Origin: Sinonovacula constricta
Taxonomy: Eukaryota > Mollusca > Bivalvia > Cardiida > Solecurtidae
Reading direction: 5' to 3'
Length of the DNA stretch: 64,000 nucleotides
NCBI GenBank assembly: GCA_007844125.1
Contig: CM017567.1
Location: 18,655,093-18,719,092 of the forward strand
Position 1 is the stretch's first letter, and each line of letters opens with the position of its first letter. The position numbers and the translations under genes were made by a program. A model generated the notes under the pieces. That model had not been told where the DNA came from. It made no database searches and worked only from the letters and a program-made list of their open reading frames with translations. This document shows positions 1 to 13,406 of the stretch, one piece after another.

Positions 1-2631
1 CATACAAGTCTGGTAATTGGTTGGAGAATAGCCACATACAAGTCTGGTAATTGGTTGGAGAATAGCCACATACAAGTCTGGTAATTGGTTGGAGAATAGC
101 CACATATAAGTCTGGTAATGGTAATTGGTTGGGGAATAGCCACATACAAGTCTGGTAATTGGTTGGAGAATAGTCACATACAAGTCTGGTAATTGGTTGG
201 AGAATAGTCACATACAAGTCTGTTAAATAGTTAGAGAATAGCCACATATAAGTCTGGTAATGGGTTGGAGAATAGCCACATATAAGTCTGGTAATTGGTT
301 GGAGAATAGCCACATATAAGTCTGGTAATTGGTTGGAGAATAGCCACATATAAGTCTGGTAATTGGTTGGAGAATAGCCACATATAAGTCTGGTAATTGG
401 TTGAAGAATAGCCACATACAAGTCTGGTAATTGGTTGGAGAATAGCCACATATAAGTCTGATAATTGGTTAGAGAATAGCCACATATAAGTCTGGTAATT
501 GGTTGGAGAATAGCCACATATAAGTTTGGTAATTGGTCGGAGAATAGCCACATACAAGTCTAGTAATTGGTTGGAGAATAGCCACATACAAGTCTGGTAA
601 TTGGTTGGAGAATAGCCACATATAAGTCCGGTAATTGGTTGGGGAAGAGCCACATATAAGTCTGGTAATTGGTTGGAGAATAGCCACATACAAGTCTGGT
701 AATTGGTTGGAGAAACACATACAAGTCTGGTAATTGGTTGGAGAATAGCCACATACAAGTCTGGTAATTGGCTGGAGAATAGCCACATATAAGTCTAATA
801 ATTGGTTGGAGAATAGCCACATATAAGTCTAGTTATTGGTTGGAGAATAGCCACATATAAGTCTGGTAACTGGTTGGAGAATAGCCACATACAAGTCTGG
901 TAATTGGTTGGAGAATAGCCACATATAAGTCTAATAATTGGTTGGAGAATAGCAACATACAAGTCTGGTAATTGGTTGGAGAATAGCCACATATAAGTCT
1001 GGTGATTGGTTGGAGAATAGCCACATATAAGTCTGGTGATTGGTTGGAGAATAGCCACATATAAGTCTGGTAATTGGTTGGAGAATAGCCACTTATAAGT
1101 CTGGTAATTGGTTGGAGAATAGCCACTTATAAGTCTGGTGATTGGTTGGAGAATAGCCACATATAAGTATGGTGATTGGTTGGAGAATAGCCACATATAA
1201 GTCTGGTGATTGGTTGGAGAATAGCCACATATAAGTCTGGTAATTGGTTGGAGAATAGCCACTTATAAGTCTGGTAATTGGTTGGAGAATAGCCACATAT
1301 AAGTCTGGTGATTGTTTGGAGAATAGCCACATATAAGTCTGGTAATTGGTTGGAGAATAGCCACATATAAGTCTGGTGATTGGTTGGAGAATAGTCACAT
1401 ACAAGTCTGGTAATTGGTTGGAGAATAGCCACATACAAGTCTGGTGATTGGTTGGAGAATAGCCACATATAAGTCTGGTAATTGGTTGGAGAATAGCCAC
1501 TTATAAGTCTGGTGATTGGTTGGAGAATAGTCACATACAAGTCTGGTAATTGGTTGGAGAATAGCCACATACAAGTCTGGTGATTGGTTGGAGAATAGCC
1601 ACATATAAGTCTGGTAATTGGTTGGGGAATAGCCACATATAAGTCTGGTGATTGGTTGGAGAATAGCCACATATAAGTCTGGTAATTGGTTGGGGAATAG
1701 CCACATATAAGTCTGGTGATTGGTTGGAGAATAGCCACATATAAGTCTGGTGATTGGCTGGAGAATAGCCACATATAAGTCTGGTAATTGGTTGGAGAAT
1801 AGCCACATATAAGTCTGGTGATTGGTTGGGGAATAGCCACATATAAGTCTGGTGATTGGTTGGAGAATAGCCACATATAAGTCTGGTGATTGGTTGGAGA
1901 ATAGCCACATATAAGTCTGGTGATTGGTTGGAGAATAGTCACATACAAGTCTGGTAATTGGTTGGAGAATAGCCACATATAAGTCTGGTGATTGGTTGGA
2001 GAATAGCCACATATAAGTCTGGTAATTGGTTGGGGAATAGCCACATATAAGTCTGGTGATTGGTTGGAGAATAGCCACATATAAGTCTGGTAATTGGTTG
2101 GGGAATAGCCATATATAAGTCTGGTAATTGGTTGGGGAATAGCCACATATAAGTCTGGTGATTGGTTGGAGAATAGCCACATACAAGTCTAGTTATTGGT
2201 TGGAGAATAGCCACTTATAAGTCTGGTGATTGGTTGGAGAATAGCCACATATCAATCCGGTAATTGGTTGGAGAATAGCCACATATAAGTCTGGTAATTG
2301 GTTGGAGAATAGCCACATATAAGTCTGGTTACTGGTTGAAGAGCCACATACAAGTCTAGTAATTGGTTGGAGAATAGCCACATACAAGTCTAGTAATTGG
2401 TTGGAGAATAGCCGCATATAAGTGCGGTAATTGGTTGGAGAATAGCCACATACAAGTCTAGTAATTGGTTGGAGAATAGTCACATACAAGTCTGGTAATT
2501 GGTTGGAGAATAGCCACATATAAGTCCGGTAATTGGTTGGAGAATAGCCACATATAAGTCTGGTTACTGGTTGAAGAGCCACATACAAGTCTAGTAATTG
2601 GTTGGAGAATAGCCACATACAAGTCTAGTAA
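1..2631. repeat. 34-bp minisatellite array, block 1 (about 77 copies)
   Basis: Head-to-tail copies of a 34-bp unit whose core on the plus strand is TCTGGTAATTGGTTGGAGAA, followed by TAGCCACATATAAG or TAGCCACATACAAG. It begins inside the array at the window edge, so the true array is longer. Between about 1000 and 2230 many copies carry GGTGATTGG instead of GGTAATTGG, a local variant domain. The minus strand of the unit has no stop in any frame. Because 34 is not a multiple of 3, an open frame cycles through all three phases and gives a 34-residue protein period. Those ORFs are treated as by-products of the repeat. No spacers are present, so this is not a CRISPR. Confidence 0.98.
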
Positions 2632-2637
2632 CTTTAC

Positions 2638-5600
2638 TCGGCCTTATATGGATTAAATTAGATAGTATTTTTTGCAAATCTCAGTTGGATTTATACCTAT
2701 GTTTTGTATACATTCCACCTCAGAACTCACCTTATTTTAAGATCCATCCCGAAGATTCTTTTAAATATATTGAACGAACTGTTAGAAGTTTTTCCAGTAA
2801 AGGCTTGGTAGCTGTCTGCGGTGATCTTAACGCACGCTGTGGGGATAAAAATGATTTCCCCAGTGATAATGACTACTCAGAACGGTTTATTAGCACTCTT
2901 GATAATATAAATAATATTATTGAGTTTAATTTTCCAGATCGGTTTACGACTGATTTTACAGTTAATTCTTCTGGCGCAAAATTGATTGATCTTTGTATTC
3001 ATACTGGGTTGAAGATTGCTAATGGTCGATGCGGGGACGATGCCGGTAAAGGGGAGACAACTTTTGTGTCTGATAATGGGAAGAGTTTGATAGGTTATGT
3101 GCTTGTTTCGCATAACTTATTTCCTATTGTATCAAATTTCGTTGTACACGACTTTTTTTCCTTTTCTCCTCATGCACCAATCCAAGTTAATTTTAAATTT
3201 GACGTTAGTAAACCCAAAGAAGAGGATGTTACTGTGAAACATACATCAACCAGGAAGTTCACAAGTCCTTGGTTTAATAATGATTGCGAGTTGGCAAGGA
3301 GGAAGTTTCGTAAAGCTAGCAGGATCTTTGCAAAAAATAAATGTGAAAATAATCGGTTATCTTTTACTGAGGCCCGTAAAGAATATAATTTCGTAAAGAG
3401 AAAAGCAAAAGGGCAATACAATCTCTTACAACGAGATAGATTACACACATATGCAAGGACTGACCCCCAAAAATTTTGGAACGAATTAAAAGGACATAAT
3501 AAAATCAGCACTTATGATACAAATATTTCTGCTGATGATTTCTATATACATTTTAAGGAGTTGTTTTCTTGTGATGAAAGTTTTAAAAACCCAAATGTAG
3601 AGGACAATTTGGGCGATAGACTAGATGCTAATATTAAAATTGATACATTAGACCAGGAGTTTAATATTGACGAAGTTATAAAAGCTATTTCTAATCTCAA
3701 CAAGGGCAAAAGCGGTGGTATTGATAATCTTATCCCCGAGATATTTATTGACGGAAAAGAGATCTTAGCTCCTATTCTGTGCAATATTTTTAACTTTATT
3801 TATGATAAAGGTCTATACCCATCTTCATGGTCTAAAGGTTGCATTGTGCCTGTTCCTAAGAAAGGAGATAAGAACGATGTAAATAACTATAGAGGTATAA
3901 CCTTAACAAGTACATTTTCTAAAATATTTTCGCTTATGCTTGATAATAGACTTCGTACCTGGCTTGAAAGTAATAAGATTTTGAGCGATTTTCAGTTCGG
4001 TTTCAGAAAACAAAGAAGTACCGTGGATTGTGTGTTTGTTTTAAACATGTTAATTAATAGAGTACTTAATCAAGAAAAACAAAACGTATATTGTGCTTTT
4101 GTAGATTTCAAAAAGGCATTTGATCTAGTGTACAGGAACGGCATGCTTTTTAAATTGTTGCAAAATAATGTGTCCTCTAAATATACGAGGATGATAATGG
4201 CAATATATAAAGACGTTAAGACATGTATTAAAACAAAGATCAATTTACATAACATGCAATCTAATGACACAATTAACTTAGACAATAATAGCTGTTTAAG
4301 TGGACTAAGTAATTATTCGGAGTTCTTTGATACATATACCGGGGTGAAACAAGGTGAAACATTATCGCCTTTATTGTTTATATTATTTATAAATGACATG
4401 CATGAAAAACTGTATTCTGAAAATATAGACAGCATCGTGATAGATGAAATCAAACTGTTTCTGCTATTATTTGCTGACGACACTGTTTTGTTTTCATATA
4501 GTGCTTCTGGTTTACAAACCTTACTAAATAGACTTCATGATTTTGTTCTGAGTGGGGAATATCAGTAAATTGTAATAAAACAAAAGTGATGGTGTTTAAG
4601 AAAAATAACAAGCGGGCAGAGATTTTGGACATAAAATATGGTGATACATCGGTTGAGATTGTGGAAAGCTTTAATTATCTAGGAGTAACATTAACTTCTA
4701 ATGGGATTTTTATAAGACGCAAAAGAAGTTATCTGAGCAGGCAGCGAAAGCTGTTTTTTCTTTAAATAGATTATTTGATGAAATGTCATTTAAGATATCT
4801 GATAAGATCAAATTATTTGACTCAATGATATTGCCAATATTGATGTACGGAAGTGAAGTGTGGGGATTCCATACTAGTCCTGATATTGAGAAAGTCCATC
4901 TTAAATTTTTAAAACAAATCCTAGGGGTTGGTCCAAAAACCACAAATGTGACGGTCTATGGTGAAACTGGACGATTTCCCTTGTATGTCATAAGAAATAT
5001 AAGAATGATAAACTATTGGTATAAATTAAAGTCTAATCCTGAGTCTCTACCTGGTAGAATATTCACAGCAGCATCCGATTCCGTGATATCATGTCACGAT
5101 CGGAATTGGAAAGCTAAGATAAAAAATCTTCTCCAAGACTTTGGCTTTGCATATATATTCTATAAAGAAACTGTATCTAAATGTGATATAAACATGATTA
5201 TACAACGAATAAAAGATAACTATATACAAAAATGGTATTCGGATGTAAGCTCGTCGTCTAAACTCGAGACTTACAGATTGTTTAAAACTTCATTTTATTT
5301 CGAAACATTTCTTGATATTGTTATAACTGACTCAATCAGAATACACCTTACCAGATTCCGTTGTTCAGCACATAAACTAAGTATTGAAGAAGGGAGGTAC
5401 ACACATGTTTCAAGAGAAAACAGGCTTTGTACTTACTGCAGTATGAATGTTATTGAGAATGAATACCATTTTCTTTTCTTTTAGTTTGTCCTTTTTACTC
5501 TGAAGTGAGAAAACAATATTTACCCAGAGTCTATCTAAGATGGCCCACAATAAATAAGTTTGTTCAATTAATGAGCACTCATAACACTAACCTTATCATA

Positions 5601-5669
5601 AGATTGTCGAAATATATAAACAAGGCTATGGTTACTAGAAATGATTTTACGTTTAACACACATGTATAG
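2638..5669 (+). pseudogene. LINE ORF2 pseudogene: APE-type endonuclease (partial) plus reverse transcriptase
   Basis: The frame is already open at about 2638. It shows a C-terminal endonuclease segment with CGDLNARCGD, then reverse transcriptase. Motif A is DFKKAFD (4104-4124), motif B is GVKQGETLSPLLF (about 4345), and the catalytic FADD is at 4470-4481. The frame breaks near 4553: the reading closes with GEYQ-stop, while the next frame continues as GISVNCNKTKV. It breaks again near 4705 and near 5478. The continuation holds RLCTYC...ENEYHF...CPFY, a CCHC-like C-terminal motif typical of these elements, and ends at TAG 5667-5669. The 5' part of the endonuclease and any ORF1 are missing. This is a dead copy. 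Confidence 0.92.
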
Positions 5670-5747
5670 ACACTATTTTTGTAGTACCTGACTGTATTTT
5701 ATGTGTTTATTATCATAATATTTTCATGGAACAATTAATTCAAAACA

Positions 5748-5862
<115 letters not shown>

Positions 5863-6393
5863 AAAAAAAACAATAAAAAAAAAAACAATTGTGTATTTTT
5901 AAAGTTTTAGTAAATTGTTATAGAAACGTACCTCTTAATTTTTCTGTAAACATCTCTTATAAAAGGCATATACACATACACAATTGTACTTACCTTATTC
6001 CAAAATAGTGAAACAATGGTATGTTACAGTTTTTGTAAATTGTTATATAAACGTAACTATTTAACTTTTCTGAAAATTTCTCTTATAAAAATAGTATATA
6101 AACATACCCTACTGTACATACCCTATTGTACCCGCTTGTAGCAAATGGTGCATAACTGCTTAAAGATGTATTTACTTATAATACACTCATGAAACATTTG
6201 AATTGCTTGTAGAAATAATACAGGTATAACATAAATGAATATTCATATTCTCTTTAATCATGCTTTTCTATAAATACTTGGTCATTTTGTACTGTATTAT
6301 ATATGCCATCTTCTCCAACTTTTGTATATCGTTTGTACTTGGCAATAGCCAGAATGGTTATGTCAATAAAAGTTTGAATTGAATTGAATTGAG

Positions 6394-6461
6394 TAATTGG
6401 TTGGAGAATAGCCGCATATAAGTCTGGTAATTGGTTGGAGAATAGCCACATATAAGTCTGG
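6394..6461. repeat. 34-bp minisatellite, two copies between LINE and SINE
   Basis: Two units of the 34-bp repeat separate the LINE 3' tail from the SINE. They show that both elements landed in the same pre-existing array. Confidence 0.95.
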
Positions 6462-6747
6462 GATTGGGATTGGGATTAGCAGGCATTTTTGCCGATACAT
6501 TTTTGCAGCGACATTTCTATCATTATAGCACAGGGTCACTTATGAGGTGCCCAGGGACTGAACCCGGCCGGTCCATTATACTGACACCGACGAGTCAGGC
6601 GTAATGCTGTCCCCTTAGCCCCGAGCGTTAGGAGGGAAGCCACTACTACCAACTTTAAAGTCTTTGGTCAGACCCGGCCGGGGTTCGAACCCACGACCTC
6701 CCGATCCGCAAGCCGACGCTCTACCACCTGAGCTATTGCGGCGGTAT
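6462..6747 (-). mobile_element. tRNA-derived SINE, minus strand, with a 12-bp target duplication
   Basis: On the minus strand the element opens with a tRNA-like head. Box A, TAGCTCAGGTGGTAGAGCG, is complementary to 6717-6735, and box B, GGTTCGAACCC, is within 6681-6692. A body of about 200 bp follows, and the element ends with a tail of repeated AATCCC, seen on the plus strand as GGGATTGGGATTGGGATTAG at 6460-6480. ATATAAGTCTGG occurs at both 6450-6461 and 6748-6759, the pattern expected of a target-site duplication, although the surrounding array also contains this word. The bounds are therefore good to a few bases. The SINE family is not identified. Confidence 0.85.
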
Positions 6748-9700
6748 ATATAAGTCTGGTAATTGGTTGAAGAGCCACATACAAGTCTAGTAATTGGTTG
6801 GAGAATAGCCACATACAAGTCTAGTAATTGGTTGGAGAATAGTCACATACAAGTCTGGTAATTGGTTGGAGAATAGCCACATATAAGTCTGGTAAATGGT
6901 TGGAGAATAGCCACATATAAGTCTGGTAATTGGTTGGAGAATAGTCACATACAAGTCTGGTAATTGGTTGGAGAAGAGCCACATATAAGTCTGGTAATTG
7001 GTTGGACAAGAGCCACATATAAGTCTGGTAATTGGTTGGAGAATAGCCACACATAAGTCTGGTAATTTGTTGGAGAATAGCCACATACAAGTCTGGTAAT
7101 TGGTTGGGGAATAGCAACATACAAGTCTGGTAATTGGTTGGAGAATAGTCACATACAAGTCTGGTAATTGGTTGGAGAAGAGCCACATATAAGTCTGGTA
7201 ATTGGTTGGAGAATGGCCACATATAAGTCTAGTAATTGGTTGGAGAATAGCAACATATAAGTCTGGTAATTTTTTGGGGAATAGCCACACATAAGTCTGG
7301 TAATTGGTTGAAGAATAGCCACATACAAGTCTGGTAATTGGTTGGGGAATAGCAACATACAAGTCTGGTAATTGGTTGGAGAATAGCCACATACAAGTCT
7401 GGTAATTGGTTGGAGAATAGCAACATACAAGTCTGGTAATTGGTTGGAGAATAGTCACATACAAGTCTAGTAATTGGTTGGAGAATAGCCACATATAAGT
7501 CTGGTAATTGGTTGGAGAATAGCCACATACAAGTCTGGTAACTGGTTGGAGAATAGAAACATACAGGTCTGGTAATTGGTTGGTGAATAGCCACATATAA
7601 GTCTGCTAATTGGTTGGAGAATAGCCACATATAAGTCTGGTAATTGGTTGGAGAATAGTCACATACAAGTCTGGTAATTGGTTGGAGAATAGCAACATAC
7701 AAGTCTGGTAAATGGTTGGAGAAGAGCCACACATAAGTCTGGTAATTGGTTGGAGAATAGCCACATATAAGTCTGGTAATTGGTTGGAGAATAGCCACAT
7801 ATAAGTCTGCTAATTGGTTGGAGAATAGCCACATATAAGTCTGTTAACTGGTTGGAGAATAACCACATATAAGTCTGGTAATTGGTTGGAGAATAGCCAC
7901 ATACAAGTCTGGTAATTGGTTGGAGAATAGCCACATACAAGTCTGGTAATTGGTTGGAGAATAGCAACATACAAGTCTGGTAAATGGTTGGAGAAGAGCC
8001 ACATATAAGTCTGGTAATTGGTTGGAGAATAGCCACATACAAGTCTGGTAATTGGTTGGAGAATAGTCACATACAAGTCTAGTAATTGGTTGGAGAATAG
8101 TCACATATAAGTCTGGTAATTGGTTGGAGAATAGTCACATACAAGTCTGGTAACTGGTTGGAGAATAGCCACATATAAGTCTGGTAACTGGTTGGAGAAT
8201 AGTCACATATAAGTCTGGTAATTGGTTGGAGAATAGCAACATACAAGTCTGGTAAATGGTTGGAGAAGAGCCACACATAAGTCTGGTAACTGGTTGGAGA
8301 AGAGCCACATATAAGTCTGGTAATTGGTTGGAGAAGAGCAACATATAAGTCTGGTAATTGGTTGGAGAATAGTCACATATAAGTCTGTTTACTGGTTGGA
8401 GAAGAGCCACATATAAGTCTGGTAATTGGTTGGAGAAGAGCCACATATAAGTCTGGTAATTGGTTGGAGAATAGTCACATATAAGTCTGTTAACTGGTTG
8501 GAGAAGAGCCACATATAACTCTGGTAATTGGTTGGAGAAGAGCCACATATAAGTCTGGTAATTGGTTGAAGAAGAGCAACATATAAGTCTGGTAATTGGT
8601 TGGAGAATAGTCACATATAAGTCTGGTCAGTGGTTGGAGAATAGCCACATATAAGTCTGGTAATTGGTTGGAGAATAGTCACATATAAGTCTGGTCAGTG
8701 GTTGGAGAATAGCCACATATAAGTCTGTTAACTGGTTGGAGAATAGTCACATATAAGTCTGGTAATTGGTTGGAGAATAGCCACATATAAGTCTGGTAAC
8801 TGGTTGGAGAATAGTCACATATAAGTCTGGTCAGTGGTTGGAGAATAGCCACATATAAGTCTGGTAATTGGTTGGAGAATAGTCACATATAAGTCTGGTC
8901 AGTGGTTGGAGAATAGCCACATATAAGTCTGGTAATTGTTTGGGGAATAGCCACATATAAGTCTGGTAAATGGTTGGAGAATAGCAACATACAAGTCTGG
9001 TAATTGGTTGGAGAATAGCAACATACAAGTCTGGTAATTGGTTGGAGAATAGCCACATACAAGTCTGGTAACTGGTTGGAGAATAGCCACATATAAGTCT
9101 GGTAACTGGTTGGAGAATAGCCACATACAAGTCTGGTAATTGGTTGGAGAATAGCCACATATAAGTCTGGTAATTGGTTGGAGAATAGCCACATACAAGT
9201 CTGGTAATTGGTTGGAGAATAGCCACATACAATTCTGGTAATTGGTTGGAGAATAGCCACATACAAGTCTGGTAATTGGTTGGAGAATAGCAACATACAA
9301 ATCTGGTAATTGGTTGGATAATAGCCACATACAAGTCTGGTAATTGGTTGGAGAATAGCCACATATAAGTCTGGTAATTGGTTGGAGAATAGCCACATAT
9401 AAGTCTGGTAATTGGTTGGAAAATAGCCACATACTAGTCTGGTAATTGGTTGGAGAATAGCCACATACAAGTCTGGTAATTGGTTGGAGAATAGCCACAT
9501 ATAAGTCTGGTAATTGGTTGGAGAATAGCCACATATAAGTCTGGTAACTGGTTGGAGAATAGCCACATATACGTCTGGTAATTGGTTGGAGAATAGCCAC
9601 ATATAAGTCTGGTAAATGGTTGGAGAATAGCCACATACAAGTCTGGTAATTGGTTGGAGAATAGCCACATATAAGTCTGGTAATTGGTTGGAAAATAGCC

Positions 9701-11110
9701 ACATATAAGTCTGGTATCTGGTTGGAGAATAGCCACATACAAGTCTGGTAATTGGTTGGAGAATAGCCACATATAAGTCTGGTAATTGGTTGGAGAATAG
9801 CCACATATAAGTCTGGTAATTGGTTGGAGAATAGCCACATATAAGTCTGGTAATTGGTTGGAGAAGAGCCACATACAAGTCTGGTTATTGGTTGGAGAAT
9901 AGCCACATATAAGTCTGGTAATTGGTTGGAGAATAGCCACATATAAGTCTGGTAAATGGTTGGAAAATAGCCACATATAAGTCTGGTAATTGGTTGGAGA
10001 AGAGCCACATACAAGTCTGGTTATTGGTTGGAGAATAGCCACATATAAGTCTGGTAATTGGTTGGAGAAGAGCCACATACAAGTCTGGTTATTGGTTGGA
10101 GAATAGCCACATATAAGTCTGGTAATTGGTTGGAGAATAGCCACATATAAGTCTGGTAATTGGTTGGAGAAGAGCCACATACAAGTCTGGTTATTGGTTG
10201 GAGAATAGCCACATATAAGTCTGGTAATTGGTTGGAGAATAGCCACATATAAGTCTGGTAATTGGTTGGAGAAGAGCCACATATAAGTCTGGTAATTGGT
10301 TGGAGAATAGCCACATATAAGTCTGGTTATTGGTTGGAGAATAGCCACATATAAGTCTGGTAATTGGTTGGAGAATAGCCACATATAAGTCTGGTAATTG
10401 GTTGGAGAATAGCCACATATAAGTCTGGTAATTGGTTGGAGAATAGCCACATATAAGTCTGGTAATTGGTTGGAGAATAGCCACATATAAGTCTGGTAAT
10501 TGGTTGGAGAATAGCCACATATAAGTCTGGTTATTGGTTGGAGAATAGCCACATATAAGTCTGGTAATTGGTTGGAGAAGAGCCACATATAAGTCTGGTA
10601 ATTGGTTGGAGAATAGCCACATATAAGTCTGGTAATTGGTTGGAGAAGAGCCACATACAAGTCTGGTTATTGGTTGGAGAAGAGCCACATATAAGTCTGG
10701 TAATTGGTTGGAGAATAGCCACATATAAGTCTGGTAATTGGTTGGAGAAGAGCCACATACAAGTCTGGTTATTGGTTGGAGAATAGCCACATATAAGTCT
10801 GGTAATTGGTTGGAGAATAGCCACATATAAGTCTGGTAATTGGTTGGAGAATAGCCACATATAAGTCTGGTAATTGGTTGGAGAATAGCCACATATAAGT
10901 CTGGTAATTGGTTGGAGAATAGCCACATATAAGTCTGGTAATTGGTTGGAGAAGAGCCACATACAAGTCTGGTTATTGGTTGGAGAATAGTCACATACAA
11001 GTCTGGTAAATGGTTGGAAAATAGCCACATACTAGTCTGGTAATTGGCTGGAGAAAAGCCACATACAAGTCTGGTAATTGGTTGGAGAATAGTCTGGTAA
11101 GGGGTTGGAG
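6748..11110. repeat. 34-bp minisatellite array, block 2 (about 128 copies)
   Basis: This is the same 34-bp unit as block 1. From about 8500 many copies read GAAGAGCC instead of GAATAGCC. The stretch 9850-11000 is enriched in a paired variant (GAAGAGCCACATACAAG followed by GGTTATTGG) that recurs at spacings close to multiples of 34 bp, for example 68, 102 and 136 bp. That is a higher-order arrangement. Where GAATAG becomes GAAGAG, the plus strand also stays open for short runs. Minus-strand ORFs reach about 408 codons here but are repeat artefacts. Confidence 0.98.
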
Positions 11111-11665
11111 ATTCAATTCAATTCTTTATTAGGCATAAATATAAAGTTCGTTGCCATACATATATATATTTATACATGTAATGAGAAAAGTATGAATTCA
11201 TTAAAATCTGGAAAGATTACTACAAAAAAACGGATCACATATAAACGTAGTTAACTACAATGTTTTAAAACATCTATCTAATCTATAGGAGTAATTATAC
11301 ATACCTAGAAAACATAACACTTTGACTACTTACAGTAATGACATTGAAACTTTTAATAAAAGTTATATAAAAAGAAATATTTTCATTTTTTATTTACTAC
11401 AACATCGATTCACATTTCTCAAATGCAAGATATACAAACTTTGACAATCTTTTAACGACTCCTGTTAAAGTGTTTTGTAATAATAATCTTAATTTTGTAA
11501 GTGTTGGCCAAGAACAATAATACCGTGGTAAAAGCTGGCTTCTTAGCTCTTTATATAATGGACACAAAATAATAAAGTGATACTCGCTCTCTAAAGCATT
11601 TAAGTTGCAAATTATACATTTTCTGTAATGTCTTTCAATATTTTTAATAATTGAGAAGAGCCTCA
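11111..11665 (-). mobile_element. LINE 3'-end fragment, copy 1
   Basis: On the minus strand this is a severely 5'-truncated LINE. It encodes the C-terminal motif RKCIICN...ESEYHF...CPLYKEL and a tail of about 50 residues, stopping at 11397. A 3' untranslated region of about 285 bp follows and ends in AATAAAGAATTGAATTGAAT. The motif and the pentamer tail resemble the LINE at 2632-6393, but the sequence is clearly different, so it is a related family or an older subfamily. It is flanked on both sides by diverged 34-bp units. Confidence 0.9.
11397..11656 (-). pseudogene. LINE ORF2 C-terminal fragment, copy 1
   Basis: An open minus-strand stretch of about 85 residues with a CxxC...H...C motif matches the end of a LINE ORF2. 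Upstream the reading runs into minisatellite sequence, so there is no real start. It is a dead fragment. Confidence 0.85.
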
Positions 11666-13406
11666 AAGTTTGGTAAGTGGTTGGAGAATAGTCACATACA
11701 AGTCTGGTAATTGGTTGGAGAATAGCCACATATAAGTCTGGTAATTGGTTGGAGAATAGTCATATATAAGTCTGGTAATTGGTTGGAGAATAGCCTCATA
11801 TAAGTCTGGTAATTGGTTGGAGAATAGCAACATACAAGTCTGGAAAATGGTTGGAGAAGAGCCACACATAAGTCTGGTAACTGGTTGGAGAAGAGCCACA
11901 TATAAGTCTGGTAATTGGTTGGAGAAGAGCAACATATAAGTCTGGTAAATGGTTGGAGAATAGTCACATATAAGTCTGTTAACTGGTTGGAGAAGAGCCA
12001 CATATAAGTCTGGTAATTGGTTGGAGAAGAGCCACATATAAGTCTGGTAATTGGTTGGAGAATAGTCACATATAAGTCTGTTAACTGGTTGGAGAAGAGC
12101 CACATATAACTCTGGTAATTGGTTGGAGAAGAGCCACATATAAGTCTGGTAATTGGTTGAAGAAGAGCAACATATAAGTCTGGTAATTGGTTGGAGAATA
12201 GTCACATATAAGTCTGGTCAGTGGTTGGAGAATAGCCACATATAAGTCTGGTAATTGGTTGGAGAATAGCCACATATAAGTCTGCTAATTGGTTGGAGAA
12301 ACACATACATGTCTGGTAATTGGTTGGAGAATAGCCACATACAAGTCTGGTAATTGGTTGGAGAATAGCCACATACAAGTCTGGTAATTGGTTGGAGAAT
12401 AGCCACATATAAGTCTGGTAATTGGTTGGAGAATAGCCACATACAAGTCTGGTAATTGGTTGGAGAATAGCCACATACAATTCTGGTAATTGGTTGGAGA
12501 ATAGCCACATACAAGTCTGGTAATTGGTTGGAGAATAGCAACATACAAATCTGGTAATTGGTTGGATAATAGCCACATACAAGTCTGGTAATTGGTTGGA
12601 GAATAGCCACATATAAGTCTGGTAATTGGTTGGAGAATAGCCACATATAAGTCTGGTAAATGGTTGGAGAATAGCCACATACAAGTCTGGTAATTGGTTG
12701 GAGAATAGCCACATATAAGTCTGGTAATTGGTTGGAAAATAGCCACATATAAGTCTGGTATCTGGTTGGAGAATAGCCACATACAAGTCTGGTAATTGGT
12801 TGGAGAATAGCCACATACAAGTCTGGTAATTGGTTGGAGAATAGCCACATATAAGTCTGGTAATTGGTTGGAGAATAGCCACATATAAGTCTGGTAACTG
12901 GTTGGAGAATAGCCACATATACGTCTGGTAATTGGTTGGAGAATAGCCACATATAAGTCTGGTAAATGGTTGGAGAATAGCCACATACAAGTCTGGTAAT
13001 TGGTTGGAGAATAGCCACATATAAGTCTGGTATCTGGTTGGAGAATAGCCACATACAAGTCTGGTAATTGGTTGGAGAATAGCCACATATAAGTCTGGTA
13101 ATTGGTTGGAGAATAGCCACATATAAGTCTGGTAATTGGTTGGAGAATAGCCACATATAAGTCTGGTAATTGGTTGGAGAAGAGCCACATACAAGTCTGG
13201 TTATTGGTTGGAGAATAGCCACATATAAGTCTGGTAATTGGTTGGAGAATAGCCACATATAAGTCTGGTAAATGGTTGGAAAATAGCCACATACAAGTCT
13301 GGTAATTGGCTGGAGAAAAGCCACATACAAGTCTGGTAATTGGCTGGAGAAAAGCCACATACAAGTCTGGTAATTGGTTGGAGAATAGTCTGGTAAGGGG
13401 TTGGAG
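11666..13406. repeat. 34-bp minisatellite array, block 3 (about 51 copies)
   Basis: 34-bp units lie between the two LINE fragments. The order of rare variants repeats that of block 2. For example, ACATACAATTCTGG and, two or three units later, ACAAATCTGG...GGATAATAG occur at about 9225-9320 and again at about 12475-12570. ACATATAACTCTGG occurs at 8511, 12102 and 14738. This shows block-wise duplication inside the array. Confidence 0.97.

Noticed and set aside
4450..4632. Minus-strand ORFs across the LINE
   Set aside because: They are antisense shadows of the plus-strand reverse transcriptase reading.
6681..6740. Functional tRNA gene on the minus strand
   Set aside because: Boxes A and B are good, but the sequence continues into a SINE body with a repeat tail and flanking duplication. 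This is a SINE head, not a stand-alone tRNA gene.
9434..10660. 408-codon minus-strand ORF and dozens of similar ORFs in the 34-bp array
   Set aside because: They are produced by a short unit without stops. Their starts and ends fall at random unit variants, there is no domain or splice context, and the same peptide recurs in all phases.
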